Below, in pieces: positions 8,565 through 17,058 of a stretch of 64,000 nucleotides of DNA. Below the pieces are notes generated by a model. That model did not search any database. It worked only from the letters and a program-made list of their open reading frames with translations, and was not told where the DNA came from. Position 1 is the first letter of the stretch. The number at the start of each line of letters is the position of its first letter. Location: assembly GCA_946410305.1 (NCBI GenBank), contig CAMJZV010000002.1, positions 124,001 to 188,000 of the forward strand, written 5' to 3'. A program made the position numbers and the translations under genes. The DNA comes from an uncultured Prevotellaceae bacterium (GTDB taxonomy: Bacteria; Bacteroidota; Bacteroidia; Bacteroidales; Bacteroidaceae).

Positions 8565-9679
8565 CCTTCTAACGCTTTAAAAAAATTCTTGGCATAGGTC
8601 TCTTTGTCAAATAATTTAGAGCGTTCAAGCGAAGCAGCAGCCATCTTTTGACGTTTCTCCGGATGCTCATATAGGTCAAGGATAGCAGTGGCGAGGTCGT
8701 CTACAAAGTGTTCGTCTGTCTTCAGCAGGATGGCGTTATTTTCAGTCACTTCCTCTGGAATACCACCGCGCTGAGTAGATATTATCGGTAATCCCATGGC
8801 CTGAGCTTCTAGAACGGTAGTAGGGAAGGGGTCGTCCCAAACAGATGGGATGACAGCAACATCTGCCTTTTTCAGATAGTTGGGCATATCTGAATAAGGG
8901 ATAAACCCAGTGAAGGTGATACGACCTTTTAGTGGCTCAGCTTTGGACTTGAGTGTCTGTGCAAACTCATTCTCATTGTCCGCATTGCCGTAGAATGAAC
9001 TGCCCAGCACCATCAGTTCTATTTGTGAATAGTCTGCAAGTCTATTCATGGCTTCGATGAGTTCCATGATGCCCTTTTCCTTGTTGATTCGTCCACTGAA
9101 GACAAGCGTCATATGTGAAGTCTTCTGATTAAGTGCTGGCATGTGTTGCGTGATGCCATTATTCTTGAACTTTTCAAGGTCAATTCCGTTGTTAAGAGTC
9201 TGGCACTTCTTGTCTGCAGCATTGATGGTCTGTACCCTGCTTTTAATATAGTCTGATACGGTAATGATGCGCCATAGGTTATTATAAATTTCCTTTGCTC
9301 GTGGTATCTCGTTGTTTAGAAAGTCGTTGTGTAAGTGGCATACCAAGCGGGCCTGCGTCACCTCTTTTAATCTAAGAGCATAGGCTGGTCGGTTTTCCAA
9401 GATGATGATGTCATACTGCTTCTTGCGAAGGTCTTTCATCGCTTCGTGCAGGAAAAACTCGATGGTGGGATGGTAGTAGCCTCCCTGGTGAGTTATCGAG
9501 TACCATTTGCGCTTTATCTTCATCCAAGGCGTTAGCTGGGGTGGTACGCTATATACCGTAATGTCATGCAGCTGGTGGCGGTTGTTGTAATCCAGATAGA
9601 AATCGACAAGCGTTTCTACCGCTCCTCCTTGTACAGCAGGAACGGGCAAAATGCCTGATGTTAAAATGGCAATCTTCAT
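8561..9679 (-). CDS. GT4 family glycosyltransferase
   Basis: The 372-residue product starts MKIAILTSGILPVPAVQGGAVE, where QGGAVE is the glycine-rich acceptor loop of GT4 enzymes. The donor half begins LVFSGRINKEKGIMELIEAM and the E-x7-E-like motif is DPFPTTVLE, with Asp in place of the first Glu, a substitution tolerated in part of the family. AQAMGLPIIS follows. It lies 5 nt after the upstream gene's stop and overlaps the next GT4 gene by 4 nt. It probably works with its two neighbours on a glycan transferred to a lipid or to a surface protein; which one is not shown. Confidence 0.88.
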   Translation of the reverse strand: MKIAILTSGILPVPAVQGGAVETLVDFYLDYNNRHQLHDITVYSVPPQLTPWMKIKRKWYSITHQGGYYHPTIEFFLHEAMKDLRKKQYDIIILENRPAYALRLKEVTQARLVCHLHNDFLNNEIPRAKEIYNNLWRIITVSDYIKSRVQTINAADKKCQTLNNGIDLEKFKNNGITQHMPALNQKTSHMTLVFSGRINKEKGIMELIEAMNRLADYSQIELMVLGSSFYGNADNENEFAQTLKSKAEPLKGRITFTGFIPYSDMPNYLKKADVAVIPSVWDDPFPTTVLEAQAMGLPIISTQRGGIPEEVTENNAILLKTDEHFVDDLATAILDLYEHPEKRQKMAAASLERSKLFDKETYAKNFFKALEG

Positions 9680-9684
9680 ATCTC

Positions 9685-10521
9685 TTACCAGTCTAATATT
9701 TCTTTACCGTTCTCAAAATGGAAGTAGTCGGTAATCCTTGAGAAGCTCTCATCCGTGAACTGTTGGTCTTTCGTCTCCAGGAAACAGAGTGGTACTCTGC
9801 CGATAAACGATGCCCAGCGCGAATAACTACTGAATGGGCCGATAATTCGGTCGCATATAGAGAGTGTATAGAGATCGAGAATGGCTCCCGAGGGCTCCTT
9901 TCCGAAACGCCGACAGTTGCAACCCTCGAAAATGTCCAGCGAGAACTCTTCGTTACTGCTGATGAAGAATCCCACACGTTTGCCTTCATAGAGTTTTTGC
10001 ACGCGCAGCATGAACTGATGATACTCCTCCAGCTCATAGAAGAAACGGCCGTCGTTCCATGTGGCATAATCGCCTCGTCGGATGTGTACACCAACCACGA
10101 TATCGACCTCTTCTCTCAGCTGTGCCATGATTCCCTTTGCACGCTCCATAATCTCGTCTTTCGGGCGGAAGATACGTTGCAGTTCTGGTAATGTCTGCTC
10201 CAGATAGCGTGTGTCTGTGCGCGTCTGCCATCCCTTGGTGAATCCAAGAAACTTGAAAACCTTGTCCCACCGTTTGTTATGTGTCACCTTCCATGTCAGT
10301 CCCTTATAGTTGTTCCACCCGTTGCCGCGTTCAAGATACCATTTATGCCACAGAGGGAAGTAGATGAATGGACAATGTAGTAGGTTGGGGAAGTCCTCAA
10401 TGGTCCAGTCGTAAAAGATAATGACCATCTTCCGCCGCTCGGCAATACACTGAGCGACACTGGCAACATAGGTCCACAATCTGTTGCATGTCTGTCCTGG
10501 GGCATCACATATTACTCTCAT
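9685..10521 (-). CDS. GT11-like (alpha-1,2-fucosyltransferase-like) glycosyltransferase
   Basis: The 278-residue protein has an N-terminal GQTCNRLW (N13, R14), resembling the G..N.L/R motif of the GT11/GT37/O-fucosyltransferase superfamily, and the superfamily signature HIRRGDY at residues 146-152, whose arginines bind GDP-fucose. The C-terminal DLYTLSICDRIIGPFSSYSRWASFIG corresponds to the late motif that contacts the nucleotide. Fucosyl transfer from GDP-fucose is therefore likely, but GDP-sugar specificity could differ. Length is near that of small GT11 proteins. It lies 9 nt downstream of the giant InlB/LRR gene with no terminator between, so the two are probably co-transcribed. Confidence 0.7.
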   Translation of the reverse strand: MRVICDAPGQTCNRLWTYVASVAQCIAERRKMVIIFYDWTIEDFPNLLHCPFIYFPLWHKWYLERGNGWNNYKGLTWKVTHNKRWDKVFKFLGFTKGWQTRTDTRYLEQTLPELQRIFRPKDEIMERAKGIMAQLREEVDIVVGVHIRRGDYATWNDGRFFYELEEYHQFMLRVQKLYEGKRVGFFISSNEEFSLDIFEGCNCRRFGKEPSGAILDLYTLSICDRIIGPFSSYSRWASFIGRVPLCFLETKDQQFTDESFSRITDYFHFENGKEILDW

Positions 10522-10530
10522 GTTTCAATA

Positions 10531-13500
10531 TTACATAGTGATGGCTATCTTCTTGCCATTTTGAATATAGATGCCCTTAGGCAGACGGATGGTGCTGCCT
10601 GCTGGCATTACCAAACGGCCGTTTAGGTCGTAGATGGGCGCATTGGTAGAGAACAAATCGGTATAGATCAACTCAATATCGTCTGTGCCCTCAAAGGACC
10701 TGATAGTACCGAAATTCTTCCAAGGTTCTTGTGACCTATACGCCCCAATGCAATCCACATGGACTATCAATTCTGCATCAGCCAACGGTACATTTTTGAA
10801 GACGTCCTCTCCTGTCGTGGGCAGGGTTAGAGCCTCGCACTCAACAGTCTTCAGCGTGGTGCAATACATGAACGCCTCCTTTTCCAGTTTCGTGATGCTG
10901 GCAGGCAGCGTTATGCTCGTCAGTGCCCAGCAGTCGCGGAAGGCTTGTACGCCAATACTCTCTATCGTCTCAGGAATCGTGACCTTCGTCATTTGCTTGC
11001 TGTTTCGGAATGCATAGTCGGCAATACCCTTGACAGTGAAGGATGCTGCAGCGTATGATACTGATGGAGCAATCGTAATTTCGTCAACATATAATCCATC
11101 AGGCAAGGCTGTCACTTCTGCCCATCCCTCCTGCAGATAGATGTTATAGGCAATGCCGTTAATAATCTCTGTAGTCATGCGCTGAGGGGTATATTGTCCA
11201 TAGATCGTAAGATTGTTGGCAGGCATGCGGTTTGGCACGTCAAGCCACTGGAAGTCGAAACCTTCACGCTTGGGAGCCTCTGGCAAAGGAATTTGCTCGT
11301 TGAAGACGACCATTTCCGTGTGAATTGTCTTCCCTTCAATCACATAGTCCACCTTATACTGGTTTATCGAGTATGTCATGTTGACAGTGCTGTCTTTTGC
11401 AGGCATCACAGTCGGTAAGTCGGCAATTGTGAGCGTATAGCCCTGACGCTGTAGTTTGGCAGGAATTTCGACCTTGTCGCCATAGAACAGTGTCTGTACA
11501 TGCTCTACTCGATTGTCAAGCATATAGGTTAACTGATAGGCAAAGCCACCGTAAGCCTTTACGTCGTGATCGGGCATGACGGAAGGAAGGTCGCGCCAAC
11601 CGGAAAAGTCACGATTCTCTTTAGTTGGGATTGGTTCTGGATTCAGCATTGTACCAACGAGGATATGCTCATAGGTCTTATATAATTCTCCATCTACCCA
11701 ATAGGTAAGATCTTGGTACGACAGTTCCTTGATGGTGCCGAATTGTTTCCAGGTATTCGCGGCGGCATATGCCTCAGAAGTGCCTTTAGGCACATAGAGT
11801 GTTGCCTTCTTGATGACATCCTCGTCGAAAGCCGTTTCTTGAATGCTGGGAACTTCCTCGGAATAGCAGTACACATCTTTCAGTTTGCCACAGCTTGCAA
11901 AGGCATTGTCGTTAACCCTCTGTACTGTGCTAGGCAACGTGATGGTTGTCAGCTCTGAGCATCCTTGGAACAGACCATTGGGAATCGATGCAATCTTTTC
12001 TGGTAATTCTGCAAAGGCCAGGTTATAGCAATTCTTGAACACACTTTCGCCCAGCGTCACGGTCTCCGGTTTGAATGCTACAGTCAATAAATGTGTACAA
12101 TAAAGGAATGCTTCATCGGCAATATAGGTACATCCCTCAGGTATTACCAAGTTCGTTATTCCCCAGCAGTCACGGAATGCCTGCTTGCCGATATACTTGA
12201 TGCTTGCGGGCAATGCGCCAAACGTGATGTTACGGCAGTCGCGGAATGCCTCATCACCGATTCTCTCAATACCGTCTGGCAATGTCAGCAGTTTCAGCTT
12301 ACCATTACTCTTGAAGGCTTGGCTGGCGATTCTTGTCACCGGAATGTCAAATCCTGCAGCGCTGATAGTTGCAGGAACGACCATTTGAGTTCGGTCACCG
12401 CTGTATTCAGTGATGCTTGCATATTTCTCGTCGGTCAACTGGATGTAGTATCTTACGTCGTCTATGATCTTTGTCATGTAAGGTCTCAGTTGTGTTTTGC
12501 CCTCAATGGTCAGGTCGTTGTCGGGCATATAGTAGGGCTGATTTCCCCAGTTGACATAATATCCTTCTGGGCAGGTGATTATAGGATAGTCAATGGGTTG
12601 GGCGTACTCAAGGGTCACTTTCTGGTACTCCTCACCGTCGACAATGAATGTCAACTCATGTTTGTTGATGCTGAAACTTCCTGTTACGTCAACGTCATGA
12701 GCAGGCATGGTTTCAGGAATCTCGCTCCATCCAGAGAAGGTGTAGCCGGTTCTCGTGGGTTCTTCCAGAGGTGTGATGGCGGTATTGAATTTCACGTTGC
12801 TCGTCTCGTAAACATCGCCGTCCACCAGGTATGTCAGCTTATAGCTGTTGGGCACATAGCCGCCTTTCACTGTCACGTCGTGGGCAGGCATGGTGGCAGT
12901 GGTGGCTTCCCACTCGACATGGTAGCCTTCCCGCTCTTCTACCTCTGGCATGCTGATTGTTGAACCATAGTCTACCTTTTCTGACGACTTGGTCTCACCC
13001 TCAAAGATGAAGGTGAGCTGATATTGATTGATGGTCAGTGTACCGCTGATGGTGATGTTTTCTGCAGGCATAGTCTCTGGATATTCACTCCATCCAGAGA
13101 AGGTATAACCCTCACGGACAATGTCGGGGATGGGCACAATCTTTTTGCCATAGCTTACCTGCACGGTCTGATACTGTTCTCCGTTGATCAGGTAGGTAAT
13201 GGTGTATTTGTTCACATCGAATGAGCCGACAATAGTCACATCGTGATCTGGCATCGTTTCAGGAATGTCGCTCCAGCCAGAGAAAGTCTTTCCCTCTTGT
13301 TCTGGGGCGGGTAGGGGATTGATTTCCTCTCCGTATTTCAGTATATCCGACTGCTTCGTCACGCCGTCGACCACCCATGACAGTGTGTAGGAATTGACTG
13401 TGAACACTGCCTCGCACGTGATGTCGTGGGCAGGCATCTTCATGTCCTCCGGCAGTCCGCCCCACGCCTCAAAGGTATGGCCCTTCTTGGTGGGCTTGTA

Positions 13501-15405
13501 TGCCGGTAGCGTAATGGTCTCACCAAACTTCACACTCAGTTTGTTGCCGAATTGCTGGCCGTCGCTCATGAGTGTCACCGTGTAGGTGTTGGCTGTGAAG
13601 CGTCCGTAGAAGCGGAGGTCCCATGCCGGCATTGTTTCAGGACATTCGCCACGCCACCCTGAGAACGTATAGCCCTCTTTTTCTGGCTCAGCCATCCGTG
13701 TGAACGGATTTCCGTATATCAGACTGTCTTTTTTGTATAACTGGTCGTCAACATAATAGTAGATATAAAAGAGGCGCAGTTTGAAGCGTGGTGTCACCGT
13801 GATGTCGTGGGCAGGCATCTTCATGTCCTCTGGCAGCCCGTCCCAGCCGTCAAAGTCGTGTCCCTCCTTGTTGGGGTGTTGCCAAGGAATGGTTATCTCC
13901 TCACCGTAGTCAAATTCTTGTTGCGACATCACTTTACTCTCGTCATACATGAATGTGACTGTGTACTTGTTCACCACGATGTCCTCTTTCACCTCCATGT
14001 CGACACCGCTCATAGTCAGCTTGTACGTGCCGTCGTCGTTTTTGACGAGGCTTCCGCTGTTGCTCTTATATGTTATGCTGTGACCAGTGGGCACCGTCCC
14101 CTGATAGCTCAGGTTTACATTTGTCGTGAAACCGTTAGCATAGTATGTTGTTCCCTCGTAGGTAACAATACCATCGCCTACGGTTGGCAGTCCGCTAATG
14201 GTGACGTCTTTAGCCGTTGTGATTGTTGAAGCACTTACTGACTTGAAATTCTCCGTGACGTCAGCCTTACTCGTTCCTTCCAGTTTAACATTGATATAAT
14301 AGTTGTTCTTGCTGTCGTTACCCATAGTCCACGAGTCGCTGGCGATGGCACCTGCCACCCCGCTGTAACTGGTGGCAGTGATAGTACAGTTTGCTACGAT
14401 GTTGCCGACAAGTGTGCTAGTGCTCATTGCTGAGCTTATACCTCCTGCGTCTCTGCCTGTCACGTCTCCTGTATTTACGCAACCAGTGATGGTGCCATAA
14501 CCTATACCTGCCGCATTAGATTCGCTAGAAACCTTTCCAGAGTTCGTACAGTTGGTGATGATACCCGTGCCGATACCATACTCGCTTACTTGTCCCGTGT
14601 TCGTACAGTTCTCCATCGTGGCATTGGTACTAATACCATATTGTGCCTTACCGCTGTTCGTACAGTTCACGATGCGCATGCCGTTCTCTCCTTGTCCTAC
14701 AATACCTGCCCTCCTGACGTTACCAGTATTCTCACAACCTTCCACCAGCGGTGAGCCGTCGCCTGCCGAATCAACCATGCCAGCAATACCAGCCCCCATG
14801 CCTGAGCCGTGGTTAGAGCAATTCCTCACCACTGCGCCCTTGTTCAGATAGCCGACGATACCTCCCTGACTGCCATTCTCTATATCGGCATAATTGTGAC
14901 AGTTCTCTATCGTGCCGTAAAGGTCCCAGGCAAAAGCTCCGCCATTTATTTTGTTCTCGAAGGTACAGCTCTTGTCTATGGTCACGTTCTTCAGGACGCC
15001 CTGTTGTTTAATCACTGAGAATAGCGATGCCGCATGCTTTGTGCCACCCATTGTGACAAAGAATTTCAGGTTCTTGATGACCACACCCTGTCCGTCGAAA
15101 ACGCCGTAAAGGTATCCCAGAACACCTTCGGTACCGAAGATCAGGCTGCTACGTGGTGAGAATGTAATGTTCCGACAGTCCAACTCAGAGACGGTAACCT
15201 TAAAGAATTTGCCATCGCTGAAAGTGGAGTTTGCCACCACGCTGTCCGAGTACTCCAACAAATCCGTTGGTTTGCTGATGAGATAAGGATTTTCCTCAGT
15301 TCCGTTACCTCCACTAAAAGCTTCTTGTGCGTTTGCCGTTGTTGATGAAAGTATAACGACTACAAGCGTTGCAATCCATGTCTTTACGGTTTTCATTAGT
15401 TTCAT
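10531..15405 (-). CDS. Giant secreted InlB-repeat / BspA-type LRR surface protein
   Basis: This 1624-residue protein has a signal peptide ending in STTANAQ. Residues ~100-340 are short GLUG-like repeats (NCTNSGKV, GYGTITGCVN) that suggest a right-handed beta-solenoid. About eight InlB B-type repeats (pattern YTLTYLVDG...YTFSGWSEIPETMPAHDV) run from ~480 to ~975, then a BspA-type LRR_5 block (~985-1228), three more InlB repeats, and a second LRR_5 block (~1418-1572). The tail YDLNGR...GIYIQNGKK (last ~36 residues) is the sorting-type C-terminus shared with other secreted proteins here. Such proteins usually act as adhesins or ligand binders at the cell surface. It has its own promoter and heads a unit with three glycosyltransferases. 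Confidence 0.85.
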   Translation of the reverse strand: MKLMKTVKTWIATLVVVILSSTTANAQEAFSGGNGTEENPYLISKPTDLLEYSDSVVANSTFSDGKFFKVTVSELDCRNITFSPRSSLIFGTEGVLGYLYGVFDGQGVVIKNLKFFVTMGGTKHAASLFSVIKQQGVLKNVTIDKSCTFENKINGGAFAWDLYGTIENCHNYADIENGSQGGIVGYLNKGAVVRNCSNHGSGMGAGIAGMVDSAGDGSPLVEGCENTGNVRRAGIVGQGENGMRIVNCTNSGKAQYGISTNATMENCTNTGQVSEYGIGTGIITNCTNSGKVSSESNAAGIGYGTITGCVNTGDVTGRDAGGISSAMSTSTLVGNIVANCTITATSYSGVAGAIASDSWTMGNDSKNNYYINVKLEGTSKADVTENFKSVSASTITTAKDVTISGLPTVGDGIVTYEGTTYYANGFTTNVNLSYQGTVPTGHSITYKSNSGSLVKNDDGTYKLTMSGVDMEVKEDIVVNKYTVTFMYDESKVMSQQEFDYGEEITIPWQHPNKEGHDFDGWDGLPEDMKMPAHDITVTPRFKLRLFYIYYYVDDQLYKKDSLIYGNPFTRMAEPEKEGYTFSGWRGECPETMPAWDLRFYGRFTANTYTVTLMSDGQQFGNKLSVKFGETITLPAYKPTKKGHTFEAWGGLPEDMKMPAHDITCEAVFTVNSYTLSWVVDGVTKQSDILKYGEEINPLPAPEQEGKTFSGWSDIPETMPDHDVTIVGSFDVNKYTITYLINGEQYQTVQVSYGKKIVPIPDIVREGYTFSGWSEYPETMPAENITISGTLTINQYQLTFIFEGETKSSEKVDYGSTISMPEVEEREGYHVEWEATTATMPAHDVTVKGGYVPNSYKLTYLVDGDVYETSNVKFNTAITPLEEPTRTGYTFSGWSEIPETMPAHDVDVTGSFSINKHELTFIVDGEEYQKVTLEYAQPIDYPIITCPEGYYVNWGNQPYYMPDNDLTIEGKTQLRPYMTKIIDDVRYYIQLTDEKYASITEYSGDRTQMVVPATISAAGFDIPVTRIASQAFKSNGKLKLLTLPDGIERIGDEAFRDCRNITFGALPASIKYIGKQAFRDCWGITNLVIPEGCTYIADEAFLYCTHLLTVAFKPETVTLGESVFKNCYNLAFAELPEKIASIPNGLFQGCSELTTITLPSTVQRVNDNAFASCGKLKDVYCYSEEVPSIQETAFDEDVIKKATLYVPKGTSEAYAAANTWKQFGTIKELSYQDLTYWVDGELYKTYEHILVGTMLNPEPIPTKENRDFSGWRDLPSVMPDHDVKAYGGFAYQLTYMLDNRVEHVQTLFYGDKVEIPAKLQRQGYTLTIADLPTVMPAKDSTVNMTYSINQYKVDYVIEGKTIHTEMVVFNEQIPLPEAPKREGFDFQWLDVPNRMPANNLTIYGQYTPQRMTTEIINGIAYNIYLQEGWAEVTALPDGLYVDEITIAPSVSYAAASFTVKGIADYAFRNSKQMTKVTIPETIESIGVQAFRDCWALTSITLPASITKLEKEAFMYCTTLKTVECEALTLPTTGEDVFKNVPLADAELIVHVDCIGAYRSQEPWKNFGTIRSFEGTDDIELIYTDLFSTNAPIYDLNGRLVMPAGSTIRLPKGIYIQNGKKIAITM

Positions 15406-15479
15406 AGATATCTTGTTTTTTGTTTTATTTCAATAGTCTGTAAATTCTTCGTTTGCGTGCCACGAAATACTTCATGTTG

Positions 15480-15510
15480 CAAAAGTAATAAAAAATATGA
15501 AATAAACAAA
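15480..15510 (-). promoter_or_regulatory. Promoter for the InlB/LRR-glycosyltransferase unit
   Basis: On the minus strand, TACTTTTG (plus-strand 15480-15487) is the -7 box and TTTG (15507-15510) the -33 box, with a 19 nt spacer. The leader before the ATG at 15405 is about 70 nt. Confidence 0.7.
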
Positions 15511-15564
15511 ATAAAGTTGTACTTTTCATCGCGTGCCCGCATATATTCCTATATTCATAAAAAC

Positions 15565-15595
15565 AACCCGCCCCACTGATAGAGTGGGGCGGGTT
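15565..15595 (-). terminator. Rho-independent terminator after the cohesin/dockerin unit
   Basis: AACCCGCCCCACT (15565-15577) and AGTGGGGCGGGTT (15583-15595) form a perfect 13 bp stem with a 5 nt loop. On the minus strand it is followed by a T-rich run. It lies just beyond the small acidic protein gene and upstream of the next promoter. Confidence 0.9.
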
Positions 15596-15616
15596 ACTTG
15601 GTATGCAATCAGAAAC

Positions 15617-15823
15617 TTAGAAGTATTCTTCTTCGTCGTCTAAGTCGAATTCACGGGCATCGGGATCGAGGGTACCGTCGTTGTCTACGATTGTTCCACC
15701 TCCATCGTCAATAATAACTTGGTTGTTATCAATTAAATCTGAGGTGATAGAGTTTGACAGCAGACTGAACTGATATTTCAACTTAATCTCCTGCGCTATG
15801 GGAGTCATATATATCTTTTTCAT
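15617..15823 (-). CDS. Small acidic protein of unknown function
   Basis: This 68-residue protein begins MKKIYMTPIAQEIKL and has a low-complexity, strongly acidic second half (VIIDDGGGTIVDNDGTLDPDAREFDLDDEEEYF in part; about 18 of the last 33 residues are D or E). No hydrophobic signal or cysteine is seen. Small proteins starting MKK.Y..P and ending in an acidic aromatic tail are common in Bacteroides and Prevotella, but I know of no proven function. It follows the cohesin-like gene after 49 nt and ends just before a strong terminator, so it is the last gene of that unit. It could be a partner, a calcium-responsive peptide or a peptide precursor; all of these are guesses. Coding status rests on the ATG, the position and the family-like ends. 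Confidence 0.6.
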   Translation of the reverse strand: MKKIYMTPIAQEIKLKYQFSLLSNSITSDLIDNNQVIIDDGGGTIVDNDGTLDPDAREFDLDDEEEYF

Positions 15824-15872
15824 ATTATTCTACTTTTAGAAAGAAATTACCCAAAATTGTCCAATAATTATT

Positions 15873-17042
15873 TTACTTCACGACAACTTTCTTACCATTG
15901 TTAATATACAAACCCTTCTTCGGATTCTCAACTTTGCGGCCCTGCAGGTCGTAAGTTCCCTCAGCCTTGATTCCTGAACTATGAACTGTATTGATGCCTG
16001 TGGCCTCGTCGTCTACCATGTTGATGCGAGCACCGCCTTCATCAAGAATTGACAGATAATCATACAACTCGAAGTAGCCACGGAATGCCTTCATTTTTGT
16101 CGATCCATTTGAATAATAGAACCTGTCATTACTGATAAACAAGTTATACTCTGGCACAGTTGTGTTGGCAACGTATGTACCATAGAAATAGCCCCTTGTC
16201 TTCTTAGTCGTTCCCACCTGCTTTGTTGGTTCTGCCTCGGGGGCGATGTCCACACCATCAACGGTAAAGCCTTCCTCGGCCGTAATAGCGTTAGCCACCT
16301 TAATCAGATAAGGATGGTTAGCCTCCATAGCTGTTACAGTGGTAAAGCCAATTGTAATGGAAACAATATCACCTGTCTCATCATCCTCTTCAGAACTCCA
16401 GCTAGTAAAGTCCTTAATTTCAGTTCCTGCACCAAAGGCAGATGTCACTTGCTCTGCCGTCATTGCAAATGGCAGGCAGATGGTGCTCCAGCTGTTAGCC
16501 TTAATGGTACGCTTTACAATTACATCTACACTTTTGCCATTTGTCCCCTCAGGAGCAGTGGTGGCCATCTCGTCGAGGATAACAGTATGGCGTTCTACTA
16601 CATTAACTTTAAAGGTTACATCGGCGGCATCATCGTGAGCTCCTGAAGTACCGTATCGGAACTGTATGTTGCTCAGCGTTACGTTATACGTGCCCACTCC
16701 TACGCTTTCGTCGACCTTTAATGAAATGGTTACCAAATTCTCGATATCCGAACCAGCCATGACTTTAGACGACGCAAATCCAGCTGTACTCCCTACTTCG
16801 CCTGTAGCTCCTGGCCACAACGGAGAGAAGGTTGGAGTGTCGTCGGTAGTAGTGATACCAGTTGGCAGGTCAATGCTAAACTGTAACGAGGTATAGGTGT
16901 CAGCCTCGCCACCTGTGAGATTCAGCGAAAAGCTAATAGTCTCACCTGGAACTGCCTCTACATCAGACACTGTTACAACTTGTGCCTTTGCTCCAACTGC
17001 TGTTAAGAGAAAGACAATAATACTTAAAATGGATTTTTTCAT
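15873..17042 (-). CDS. Secreted protein with N-terminal cohesin-like domain and sorting tail
   Basis: The ATG at 17042 is chosen over an upstream in-frame TTG because it gives a standard signal peptide (MKKSILSIIVFLLTAVGAKA, cleaved before Q21). Residues ~21-150 (VSDVEAVPGETISFSLNL..., a hydrophobic LPTGI strand, SLKV..., TYNVTLSN) follow the strand order of cohesin domains: a short N-terminal strand, PG-E/D-T-sF-L, and a terminal VTLSN-x-FKV. The middle (~155-350) is a beta-rich domain without a known name. The last ~27 residues carry the sorting-type tail YDLQGRK...GLYINNGKK. It begins 16 nt after the stop of the gene whose product ends in a dockerin-like motif. I infer that the two proteins bind each other at the cell surface. 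Confidence 0.65.
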   Translation of the reverse strand: MKKSILSIIVFLLTAVGAKAQVVTVSDVEAVPGETISFSLNLTGGEADTYTSLQFSIDLPTGITTTDDTPTFSPLWPGATGEVGSTAGFASSKVMAGSDIENLVTISLKVDESVGVGTYNVTLSNIQFRYGTSGAHDDAADVTFKVNVVERHTVILDEMATTAPEGTNGKSVDVIVKRTIKANSWSTICLPFAMTAEQVTSAFGAGTEIKDFTSWSSEEDDETGDIVSITIGFTTVTAMEANHPYLIKVANAITAEEGFTVDGVDIAPEAEPTKQVGTTKKTRGYFYGTYVANTTVPEYNLFISNDRFYYSNGSTKMKAFRGYFELYDYLSILDEGGARINMVDDEATGINTVHSSGIKAEGTYDLQGRKVENPKKGLYINNGKKVVVK

Positions 17043-17058
17043 ATTCGATAAATGTTTG

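Noticed and set aside
12091..12963. A 290-codon plus-strand open frame within the InlB/LRR gene
   Set aside because: It mirrors the repeated structure of the minus-strand gene, so its apparent repeats and cysteines are a shadow.
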